A stretch of DNA of 64,000 bases, from NCBI GenBank assembly GCA_016720635.1, contig JADKKF010000005.1, forward strand, positions 124,001 through 188,000, read 5' to 3'. Source of the DNA: Saprospiraceae bacterium (lineage in GTDB: Bacteria > Bacteroidota > Bacteroidia > Chitinophagales > Saprospiraceae). This document shows, in pieces, positions 58,901 through 64,000 of this stretch. The translations under genes were made by a program, and so were the position numbers. The notes beneath the pieces are model-generated. The model was given only the letters and a program-made list of their open reading frames with translations, was not told where the DNA came from and did not search any database. The stretch's first letter is position 1. Every line of letters starts with the position of its first letter.

Positions 58901-61900
58901 ATAATACTGTTTGTACTGGGTTATCGGGAACATTGACAGTATCAGGTGGAGCGTCATATACTTGGTCATCAGGTGAAAATACGACTTCAATAAATCCAAC
59001 AGTAGCAGGAGATTATTTTGTTACGGTGACTAGTGCGGAGGGTTGTATTTCTACAGGTATTGCAACTTATGTAATTAGTCCAGTTGCTGTCGCTTCAACT
59101 ACAAGTAGTACTGTCTGCGCAGGAGTATCTGGAACATTGACTGCCTCAGGTGGTGCATCATATACATGGTCATCAGGCGAAAATACTTCATCAATCAACC
59201 CAACAGTTGCAGGTGATTATTCAGTTACAATAACTACTGCCGAAGGTTGTAATGCTACTGGTGTTGCTACCTTGGTTGTAAATCCACTTCCAATCGTTGT
59301 CACTACGAATAGTACTGTGTGTATCGGTACGCAAGGTACATTAACGGCTAGTGGCGGTGCAAGTTATGTTTGGTCTAATGGAGTAACAACAGCTAACAAT
59401 ATTACTGTTGTAGCAGGCTCCTATACAGTTACTGTTTCTAGTGCGGAGGGTTGTACAGCTGTTGGCAATGCAACTTTGGTGACAAATCCGTTACCGATTG
59501 CTGGTGCTACAAGTGCGTCAATATGTTTCGGAGGAAATGGTACCTTAACTGCTTCAGGTGGAACAATATATGCATGGTCAAACGGAGTAACAACTGCAAA
59601 TAATATTACAAATGTAGCTGGTACATATACAGTTACTGTTTCAGATATCAATGGTTGTCAATCTACGACAACTGCAACATTATTTATCAATCCATTATTG
59701 GTAGCGAGTACCACCAATGCGACTGTTTGTACAGGAGCAAATGGAACGCTTACTGCAAGTGGAGGATTAAATTATACATGGAATAATGGAACACTAGGAG
59801 CAAATAATATAGTAAATGCTGCTGGAATCTACACAGTATCGGTGACCGATGCCCTTGGATGTTTAGCCGTAGGAACAGCTCAGTTATTTGTAAATCCATT
59901 GCCAATAGTTACAATAAGTGGAACAGATAATTCTGGTTTAGGAGTTAATGATCTGACTATTTGTGCGGGTTCAAGTGCTTCACTTACTGCAAGTGGAGGG
60001 TTGAATTATACTTGGAATACAGGTGTAGTGTCATCCAATAATGTTGTTAGTCCATTGGTTACAACGGTTTATACGGTTACTGTGAGCAACTCATTTGGTT
60101 GTATTGCTACTTCTACTGTAACTGTTGTGGTAACTAATATCCCAGTGGCTGGTATAACTGTTCTAGAATCATCTGGAGTAGCATCAAACGATGCTACAAT
60201 ATGTGCTGGTTCTAGTGCTGTATTCACGGCAAGTGGAGGTACTAATTATGTATGGAGCACAGGAGCAACAACGGCTTCCTTTACAACTTCAGAAGCAGGA
60301 ACATATACCGTTACCGTTTCGAGCTTTGGTTGTCCAGCAGTAGCGAGTGCGACTTTGACAGTCTTACCAGCACCAACAGTAGTAACGGGACCAAGTAATG
60401 TGTTCATATGCTCAACTGGAGGAAGTATAAGAATAGGTGGTACTGCAATCGCAGGTTATACATATGCTTGGACGCCGACAACAGGTTTGAGTGATCCAAA
60501 CAGCAGTAATCCAACAGCATCACCTAGCGTAACGACCCAATATACATTGGTTGTAACCAATAGCGCAACTGGATGTACGGCTAGCGGTCAAGTAATGGTA
60601 ACCTTATTCAACACAACCGATTTGATATGTAGAGGCAAAGTGAATTTGAGCTTAGGACCAAATTGTACATATGCACTACAACCAGGTGATGTGTTGGTAG
60701 GTAATATTGGAAGTCCAAGTTTATACACCATCAGCCTTACAACGATGGCAGGAACACCAATACCAAATGTATTGAATGCGAGCCACATAGGCCAGATGTT
60801 GGTATATATGGTAAGAGACAATTGTAATGGCAACTTATGCTGGGGACAAATCTTGGTAGAAGACAAGATGCCACCCGTATTTGTATGTCAAGATTATACA
60901 GTAAGTTGTACAGATACACATCCGGCGAGTTTCTATGCACCGACGGTGACGGATAATTGCGGATCAGTATTGGGCTTAACTTATACAGAAAGAGAAGTAT
61001 CAAGCGAAAGTTGTGATGGACCATACTGGAGAGTAATCGAAAGAGTGTGGACAGCAACGGATACGTATGGAAGTACAGGAACATGCGTACAAAGAATATA
61101 CTATACAAGATTGACCTTGGGAACGATAGGTTGGCCACAGAATTATGATGGCTTGGAAGGATCGTTGGCCCCACTTGAGTGTAGAGGCCCATGGGATTTG
61201 AATGGCAATAATTATCCAGACGTAGAAGAAACGGGCAGTCCGGCAGGAAATGCATGCAATATTGGCTGTACATATAGAGATGAGATCATCAAAGTATGTG
61301 GAGACGATGCAGGAACAACGGCAATCGAAGGCTCGTACAAAGTATTGCGTATCTGGACATGTTTGGATTGGTGTACAGGTCAAACTTCGTCACATATCCA
61401 AATCATCAAGGTAGCGGATCATGGTAGTCCAGTAGTAGCATGTCCAGTATATCCAACGAGACCATTGACATTAGGATTAGGAGCGCCAGGTAACTTGGTA
61501 GCCTCAGAAGGCACGAATGTGACGTTGAGCACGGACTATAATTCATGTTTGGCATCGTACAATTTCCCATCAGCGACCTATACAGATGCCTGTGGAAGTG
61601 CATTGAAAGGAGGCTGGATGATAGGAACGGATATAGCAACGGGCTTAGAGGCCTTTAGGATAAATACGAATGGTGGTATCGTAAGAAATATCCCAGTCGG
61701 AAATTACACGGTATGTTATTACTTAGAAGATCAATGCGATAAGATAGGAAGCTGCTGTATGACATTGGCGGTAAGAGATTATGTATCGCCAGTAGCAGTA
61801 TGTAAGACGTATTTGACGATCGGGTTGGGAGATAATGGCCGAGGAAGAATCCAAGCGAGAGACTTTGACAATGGCTCATATGACAATTGTGGAGTAGTAT

Positions 61901-63078
61901 CGTGGAAAATAAGAAGGATGACGGATCCATGCCATAGCCCAGCGATAACAAGTTTGAGAGATACAGTAGCGTTCTGTTGTACAGATGTGAACAAGAAGAT
62001 AGCGGTAGTGATGAGAATCACGGATGCGAATGGCAATTACAATGAGTGCATGGATTCAGTATTGATCCAAGACAAATTGCCACCGATCATCACATGTCCA
62101 CCAGATATCAATATCGACTGTAGATATCCATACAGCTTGTCAAACTTGGATATATTCGGAACGGTAGTAAATGGCGGCAATGGAAGTACAGCAGTAGTGA
62201 GAGATCCGATCTATATCGACCAAAGATATGGACATATCGGAAGACACTCAGAAAGTGCGCAAGATCCACATTTCCAAGTAGGAGTGAACGGAGTGGCGTA
62301 TGACAATTGTAATTTGACATTAAGCTATTCACAGTCTCCTAGTTTGAATTGCAATAAGGGTACAATATTGAGAACGTGGACGGCGTCGGATGCAGCAGGA
62401 TTCAGATCATGTTTGCAGACGATAACGGTTTATAATACGTATGAATTCAATGGATTGGATGCCAATGTATTGACGTCAACTAGCGGCCAGCCGCCATACG
62501 ATGTACCATTCAACAATTACAATCCATTAACAGACTTGAACTGGGATGATATGCACGATATCTACTGGCCAGCGGACTACACGACGAATCAGTGTGGAGC
62601 AGCGTTGGATACAGCGAATATAGCATGGCCGTATAAGAAACCATGGTTTAGAGAAGACGTATGTTCAAATATCGGAGTAGGCTTTGATGACTGGTACTTT
62701 GACTTCGAAGTAGGATCAAGCCAAGGCTGTAAGAAGGTAATCAGGAAGTGGAAAGTATTAGACTTGTGTCAAAAGAATGAAGATGGGACGAACCCATCAT
62801 GGACGTATGATCAAGTCTTGGTAGTGATGAATTCATCAGCACCGACGTTCACGAACTGTTCAGCAGTAGAATGGTGTCACAATGGCCCAGGCTGTGGACC
62901 TCATTTCCAATCATTAAGCATCACAGCGACAGATGATTGTGATCCAGAGACGAAGTTGAGATACAGATACCAAGTAGATCTAAATAACGATGGAACATTT
63001 GATTCATTCGGAACGGGTTCTACCATCAATCCAGCAGCTGGTTGGATACTAGGTACCCACGAGTGGTATGGGAAGTAG
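46936..63078 (+). CDS. Giant secreted repeat protein (T9SS-type adhesin), main part
   Basis: 5,380 aa from ATG 46936, which places the signal peptide (CCLLLFFSLIFQTGIVLASA) near the start. Domains: two lamin-tail-like modules (INELSGDGG at about 60; INEILADAN at about 712), seven near-identical 87-aa modules (about 1472-2080) and a diverged eighth, then many Ig-like modules of about 68-70 aa with CxGxxGTLTASGGxSYxWS and SYTVTVTDINGC, two copies of a 408-aa block (about 2397-2804 and 3418-3825), and a C-terminal Cys-rich region from about 4560 with HYR-like DKxPPxxxCP motifs. Rich in Thr, Ser, Val. Probably a surface adhesin or biofilm/gliding protein. The frame ends at 63078 by a likely single-base loss near 63062. 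Confidence 0.85.
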   Translation: MNKFSTASSLHLRIVNYFACCLLLFFSLIFQTGIVLASAPICPNSTITASCVGPYQGVVINELSGDGGNIDSRNDAIVELAGPVGTDIGCMVVTNGEWAVVLPAGTLIPADGVFMIGCGSSTESTSTELASSGSGLTCQYCDFPGLVLDFDVCNPANANYVSASLLTTYGFTLDNGFCGVNGDGDQVILFQPNGTVQDAVFWGLDEPHLAADGLTTVYGGSDGTCGQPADHNSVQSNLTYTLGDNDENGIINDYTGSHIGRKVNGTDATGVNSMPSANGSALIGGVTFMPPGDCNANMQCYTMPGILDPRWVYLGLSLTGCNTTHIRLEGTQGLHDNASADTSDPSHADDPDCSTFSLPAHIPSGCDPVAAQTEWGITDHPTPGLPNDADTWDLFVSICGSPLMEVSNSCNGVIDLYACESGDVTFEYRIYNYQHVSGAGNITTTGEAGHTNVDKLGSFLDDPNVAGIQPWTYNANTTTGVTTLTYTATAVPVGTNLFKLQWKDYIYDCCGSSVNNSNIYSKNECYENIQVRVNIVTPIAATSTSLVCPPLTAGAVNVATAANVTGGCGKTYTLFANNTSMTQNSTGIFNLPNSLPTPIVVKVANSCPMGGFMAPCLTTCNAPLDITIDAACLAAPGPCTTFQGYDATCSTPVGTYCPGTNISLGLNSSNIMAPMAIDWVLLPTATSDPYGINSTVIATNNVIACPTPSGAVRINEILADANSTAVVPGSHPTNGCDDDSASGRGEAIELAGAPGTNIGCMVITDGDFAVQLPFGTTIPSDGFFVLCSSAGFPACTSFLNCDYNTSVSLNLTNGSGSNGEFIGLYNSSFSFVDGVIWGTTSGNNNPCQRTAAIPASGYHAGAGCPTLISTTTFTNALNITPPCASYTNTGITTSNDGQSIERPGCDIAGGTWQLTDNVRGRTGAEDNMTIGLTNGTQSISCTIYTIPAGCDQTLNIAPRISPAYSSTADCSGNITPTLPARTYFTPACPDVTLSGNLVACAGDPTPNLSVAFSNAPSGRAFTITYAIDGGSTTTATGTVPASGPFLLPATISGAYEIFSISFAPGSPTVCQATVQGIGNVVINEAVSATLTAGTPITGCNSTSTADNGSVTFAFTGPGPYVVTYTVDGVEYTLETVENPAILSTDLPGTYTLVSVINAESGCEGTVAATNVTVAAPAGNPTVAATTREICNDGSAPSSVDLSAIVAADVSASPSTGTFQWFNVDPTLLSNAVRNTLALSGANLTAVAPTTSQDYYFVYKLANECETVGSLTINLVSCCPTIDNPLGNQTICAGATASTLAAATNVTAAGGVIFKYFTTQQTEVSIVYGSGTTLTGGVNITNGAATYTPLSSDFNNTTASPITYYVYAVLSPTPADLTACSPYAEITVLVNPLPTLTCPSQYNAACNASLQAGANTSVDFNALPGALSNATSYSFSDLTSTDAATCLETTVRTYVVTLVDCTASCNQTLTRTVDITAPSATCPTAPVVSACNGAWPAAYATADDFTLAGGTLTDACSTIAMSSSDVTVAGGCDETLTRTYLFTDACNNTVTCDQIIVRKVDITAPSATCPAAPVVSACNGAWPAAYATAADFTVAGGTLTDACSTIAMSSSDVTVAGGCDETLTRTYLFTDACNNTVTCDQIITRKVDITAPSATCPLAPVVSVCNGAWPAAYATAADFTLAGGTLSDACSTIAMSSSDVTVAGGCDETLTRTYLFTDACNNTVTCDQIIVRKVDITAPSATCPPAPVVSACNGAWPAAYATADDFTLAGGTLTDACSTIAMSSSDVTVAGGCDETLTRTYLFTDACNNTVTCDQIIVRKVDITAPSATCPTAPVVSACNGAWPAAYATADDFTLAGGTLTDACSTIAMSSSDVTVAGGCDETLTRTYLFTDACNNTVTCDQIIVRKVDITAPSATCPPAPVVSACNGAWPAAYATADDFTLAGGTLTDACSTIAMSSSDVTVAGGCDETLTRTYLFTDACNNTVTCDQIIVRKVDITAPSATCPPAPVVSACNETWPAAYATAADFTLAGGTLTDACSTIAMSSSDVTVAGGCDETLTRTYLFTDACNNTVTCDQIIVRKVDLTAPTASCPAALDLTICDEAWPTAFTTVDDFTLAGGTLTDACSTIAVSSSDVTIASGCNESLTRTYLFTDACNNTATCTQLITRKVSVAIMLTCAADITVSGLASQTDLDMDFASWLGTASVTGGCSPILSNNGVGLAPNICIGGSVDVTFTVSSAFMCDVTTSCVATYTYNSAALPIVMSGSTICFGQSGTAEAAGGTMWVWSTGANTSLITESPVATTTYTVTVTNSLGCTTVSNATIVVNPLPTATALSSSVCTGTEGTLTASGGVSYIWSDGITTSANLVSSVAGSYSVTVTDINGCTATSSASNTIFPEEAGPAIGSLTVCQGESTNITLSSPRCSNIGNPVTIAYGFENTVTLLPVISGSGSTLVSGVGASLGSGASGPTFPAGSPSPAMSGTSWNTSVVDPTAYFQFCTNLAPEGCELNLTSLSFVNQRSGTGPPLFDIRVSTTGPLGIFNELLTGQSTSTTIVAPAYTTAFSVNTTSSICFRLYGYGGNVTASAGTWRVDNVTFTGQAYQELPVLCNVYDVDPSANPAAIPVATDVTVYDPATTVATSPEVFWVRCEDVNGCLSQATAVSVTVNALPDITIAGNLSVCTGLTTDLTASGGASYTWSTGATTDLVSVSEGTYTVSVTNAEGCISAKEVTVVLYPAVTAVITGNLTICDGTSTVLTASGGVSSTWSTSETTADITVTTAGLYEVIVTSADGCTSITGVTVVVNPLPSALATNATVCPGATGDLIASGGVSYLWSDASTSATLTTSTVGVYAVTVTDINGCTSSTTAELVNFPGAVALATNATVCPGATGDLIASGGVSYLWIDASTSATLTTSTVAVYTVTVTDINGCTSSTTAELVNFPGAVALATNATVCPGATGDLVASGGVSYLWSDASTSATLTTSTVAVYTVTVTDINGCTSSTTAELVNFPGAIASATSSTVCTGFDGTMTASGGVSYAWSNGPLTDINITNVAGTYEVTVTDINGCISTTTATLTINSSAPAAVSNVTVCTGLDGTLSASGGISYIWSDGITTSSNFVSSVAGSYTVTVTDMNGCTGVSTAQIINYPLAVATATNATVCPGVSGDLVASGGVSYLWSDASTSATLTTSMVAVYTVTVTDINGCTSSTTAELVNFPGAVASATNATVCPGASGDLVASGGVSFLWSDTSINATLTTSTVGIYSVTVTDINGCISSTTAELVNFPGAVASATSSTVCTGFDGTMTASGGVSYAWSNGPLTENNITNVAGTYEVTVTDINGCISTTTATLTINTNAPAAVSDVSICEGSEGTLTASGGVSYVWSDGITTTSTFVSSVAGTYTVTVTDMNGCTGVSTASILAYPGEAGPAIPSITVCQGESTNITLSSPRCSPIGNPVSIAYGFENTVTLLPVISGSGSTLVAGVGASLGSGATGPTFPAGSPSPSMSGASWNTSVVDPTAYFQFCTDLAPEGCELNLTSLSFVNQRSGTGPPLFDIRVSTTGPLGIFNELLTGQSTSTTIVAPAYTTAFSINTTSSICFRLYGYGGNVTASAGTWRVDNVTFTGQAYQELPVLCNVYDVDPSANPGAIPIATDVTVYDPATTVATSPEVFWVRCEDINGCLSQATAVSVTVNALPDITIAGNVSVCAGLTTDLTASGGASYTWSTGATTDIVSVAEGTYTVSVTNAEGCTSAKEVTVVLYPAVTALITGNLTICDGTSTVLTASGGVSSTWSTSETTADITVTSAGLYEVIVTSADGCTSISGVTVVVNPLPIVVTTNSTVCEGEAGTLTVSGGASYTWSSGENTSSINPTFAGDYFVTVSSADGCNSTGLATLTVNPLPIVITTNSTVCAGMEGTLTARVFEFAPRDGGPGSFLTSAQTTAGGETFIWSSGENTSSINPTVAGDYTVTVTSAEGCTSTGVATLTLNPLPVVITTNNTVCTGLSGTLTVSGGASYTWSSGENTTSINPTVAGDYFVTVTSAEGCISTGIATYVISPVAVASTTSSTVCAGVSGTLTASGGASYTWSSGENTSSINPTVAGDYSVTITTAEGCNATGVATLVVNPLPIVVTTNSTVCIGTQGTLTASGGASYVWSNGVTTANNITVVAGSYTVTVSSAEGCTAVGNATLVTNPLPIAGATSASICFGGNGTLTASGGTIYAWSNGVTTANNITNVAGTYTVTVSDINGCQSTTTATLFINPLLVASTTNATVCTGANGTLTASGGLNYTWNNGTLGANNIVNAAGIYTVSVTDALGCLAVGTAQLFVNPLPIVTISGTDNSGLGVNDLTICAGSSASLTASGGLNYTWNTGVVSSNNVVSPLVTTVYTVTVSNSFGCIATSTVTVVVTNIPVAGITVLESSGVASNDATICAGSSAVFTASGGTNYVWSTGATTASFTTSEAGTYTVTVSSFGCPAVASATLTVLPAPTVVTGPSNVFICSTGGSIRIGGTAIAGYTYAWTPTTGLSDPNSSNPTASPSVTTQYTLVVTNSATGCTASGQVMVTLFNTTDLICRGKVNLSLGPNCTYALQPGDVLVGNIGSPSLYTISLTTMAGTPIPNVLNASHIGQMLVYMVRDNCNGNLCWGQILVEDKMPPVFVCQDYTVSCTDTHPASFYAPTVTDNCGSVLGLTYTEREVSSESCDGPYWRVIERVWTATDTYGSTGTCVQRIYYTRLTLGTIGWPQNYDGLEGSLAPLECRGPWDLNGNNYPDVEETGSPAGNACNIGCTYRDEIIKVCGDDAGTTAIEGSYKVLRIWTCLDWCTGQTSSHIQIIKVADHGSPVVACPVYPTRPLTLGLGAPGNLVASEGTNVTLSTDYNSCLASYNFPSATYTDACGSALKGGWMIGTDIATGLEAFRINTNGGIVRNIPVGNYTVCYYLEDQCDKIGSCCMTLAVRDYVSPVAVCKTYLTIGLGDNGRGRIQARDFDNGSYDNCGVVSWKIRRMTDPCHSPAITSLRDTVAFCCTDVNKKIAVVMRITDANGNYNECMDSVLIQDKLPPIITCPPDINIDCRYPYSLSNLDIFGTVVNGGNGSTAVVRDPIYIDQRYGHIGRHSESAQDPHFQVGVNGVAYDNCNLTLSYSQSPSLNCNKGTILRTWTASDAAGFRSCLQTITVYNTYEFNGLDANVLTSTSGQPPYDVPFNNYNPLTDLNWDDMHDIYWPADYTTNQCGAALDTANIAWPYKKPWFREDVCSNIGVGFDDWYFDFEVGSSQGCKKVIRKWKVLDLCQKNEDGTNPSWTYDQVLVVMNSSAPTFTNCSAVEWCHNGPGCGPHFQSLSITATDDCDPETKLRYRYQVDLNNDGTFDSFGTGSTINPAAGWILGTHEWYGK
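51349..53175 (+). repeat. Seven tandem 261-bp coding repeats
   Basis: Units begin at 51349, 51610, 51871, 52132, 52393, 52654 and 52915, exactly 261 bp (87 aa) apart, all starting VDITAPSATCP and ending DACNNTVTCDQIIVRK or a close variant. Differences between units are mostly synonymous; unit at 52915 has NETWP for NGAWP. A diverged eighth unit begins at 53176 (VDLTAPTASCP). Confidence 0.95.
54124..55347 (+). repeat. 1,224-bp internal duplication, first copy
   Basis: Encodes EAGPAIGSLTVCQGESTNIT through VVVNPLP. The second copy lies exactly 3,063 bp downstream with no length difference. It includes a jelly-roll-like block (FENTVTLLPVISGSGSTL, CFRLYGYGGNVTASAGTWRV) plus two Ig-like modules. 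Confidence 0.95.
55351..55962 (+). repeat. Three tandem 204-bp Ig-like coding repeats
   Basis: Units at 55351, 55555 and 55759, each 68 aa (NATVCPGATGDLIASGGVSY start, TAELVNFPGA end). Confidence 0.9.
56374..56781 (+). repeat. Two further 204-bp Ig-like coding repeats
   Basis: Units at 56374 and 56578, same 68-aa module as at 55351; the second is more diverged in synonymous positions. Confidence 0.85.
57187..58410 (+). repeat. 1,224-bp internal duplication, second copy
   Basis: Counterpart of 54124-55347. Nearly every base agrees at about 57530-57820, while the ends differ at many synonymous sites. Confidence 0.95.
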
Positions 63079-64000
63079 AAGACGGATGTGGCAACAAGGA
63101 AACTTGTACACAGCTAGTAACAATAAAAGATTGTAAGAAGCCAAGTCCAGTATGTATCGAATTGATAGCCGAGTTGATGCCATCGACATGTGCGATAGAA
63201 TTGTGGGCATCAGACTTCATAGCAGCGAATAGTTCAACGGACAATTGTCCTGGTCCATACCGATACACATTTGATGCAGCGGGTACCCAACCAAATAGAA
63301 TATTTACAAAAGATGATCTAGGCAGATCGCCGATAAATATCTATATGTGGGATGCAGCAGGCAATTCAGATTTCTGTATCACAACGGTAACAATCCAGAA
63401 AAATATGCCATGTACGAATGACGTATCGAGGTTTGTATTGACAGGAACGGTGAAGACGGAGACAAATGCGAACGTAAGCGATACGAAAGTAAGCGTGATG
63501 TCAGGTACGAATGAATTGGCATTCTCAATGACGAATACAAGCGGCACGTTTGGATTCAATGAAATGGATGCGAATAATTATGAAGTGGTACCGAAAAGAG
63601 ATGACAACCACAGAAATGGGGTAAGTACAGCGGATATCATCAAGATCCAAAGACATATCCTAGGAGCGGAATCATTGAATAGCGGGTACAAGATGATAGC
63701 AGGAGACGTAAACAAATCGAATACGATAACAGCAGCAGACTTGGTAGAATTGAGAAAATTGGTGTTATTTAAGATCGATAGATTTGGCAACAATACGTCA
63801 TTCAGATTCGTAGATAAGGATTACAATTTGACAACGGGCAATGCGTTGACGAGCAGCTTCCCAGAAAGGGTAAGTTTGACGAATGCGATGTCAGGAAATG
63901 TTGAAGCGGATTTTGTAGCGGTGAAGATCGGAGACGTAACGGAGAATGCAGTAGTTAATCTGACAGGCGTACCAGAGGAGAGAAGTGGCAAGAGCTTGAT
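63061..64000 (+). CDS. C-terminal continuation of the giant adhesin in the next frame, partial
   Basis: From about 63061 a shifted frame stays open to the right edge: VVWEVEDGCGNKETCTQLVT continues the last HYR-like module (one extra C near 63062 gives GTHRVVWEVEDG), then FVLTGTVKTETNANVSDTKV (a prealbumin-like repeat), and a dockerin-like pair (HRNGVSTADIIKIQRHILG, MIAGDVNKSNTITAADLVEL, about 63615-63760) followed by FRFVDKDYNLTTGN and DFVAVKIGDVTENA. In Bacteroidota this order usually ends in a T9SS sorting tail, which would lie beyond the window. It has no start of its own, so it is part of the gene above. Confidence 0.8.

Noticed and set aside
60737..62036. Long open frames on the minus strand opposite the adhesin C-terminus
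   Set aside because: They arise from the strong third-position bias of the plus-strand gene; translations are low-complexity and match no family.

Overview
The window looks like a chromosome segment of a Bacteroidota bacterium, most likely from the Saprospiria/Chitinophagia side of the phylum. This is inferred from AT-rich DNA, promoters with a TAnnTTTG box and no clear Shine-Dalgarno, many lipoproteins with a Cys lipobox, type IX secretion (T9SS) signatures (a PorU-type C25 peptidase, C-terminal sorting tails) and a giant secreted repeat protein. No rRNA, tRNA, intact insertion sequence or CRISPR array was recognised.

Layout. 1-3.1 kb: left-truncated sensor propeller protein, a small barrel protein, a CPBP membrane protease. 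3.7-15 kb: a copper/redox neighbourhood (lipoprotein, MbnH-like dihaem peroxidase, MbnP, a CDACGC barrel protein, a CHGKC protein, a Cys-rich secreted protein, an HMA-DUF3347 protein, a multicopper oxidase with a C-terminal barrel), interrupted by an esterase and urocanase (hutU). 15.5-19.1 kb: dnaE. 19-26 kb: lipoprotein, toxin-antitoxin relics, a T9SS cargo protein, a coupled bestrophin/beta-carbonic anhydrase pair and small secreted paralogues. 26-29.6 kb: an ftsB/divIC-like gene, a decayed PD40-M28-PDZ peptidase and hicAB. 29.6-32 kb: a non-coding tandem array of ~570-586 bp units rich in hairpins. 32-46.4 kb: rsmG, a glycosyltransferase, porU2-like, queG, lhgO, a TPR protein, OsmC, asnS. 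46.9-64 kb: one giant T9SS-type adhesin (over 5,600 aa if the frame is restored), ending in a dockerin-like region and running off the right edge.

Reading frames are very unevenly preserved. At least twenty single-base-type disruptions fall between 1 and 34 kb, while dnaE, 34-46 kb and the first 16 kb of the giant gene read cleanly. Several breaks sit in A/T homopolymers and are restored by one base, which fits residual sequencing error. Others, such as the peptidase with a missing internal segment and the 24-codon HigB remnant, look like real decay. Frameshifted genes are given as whole genes with the break points described.
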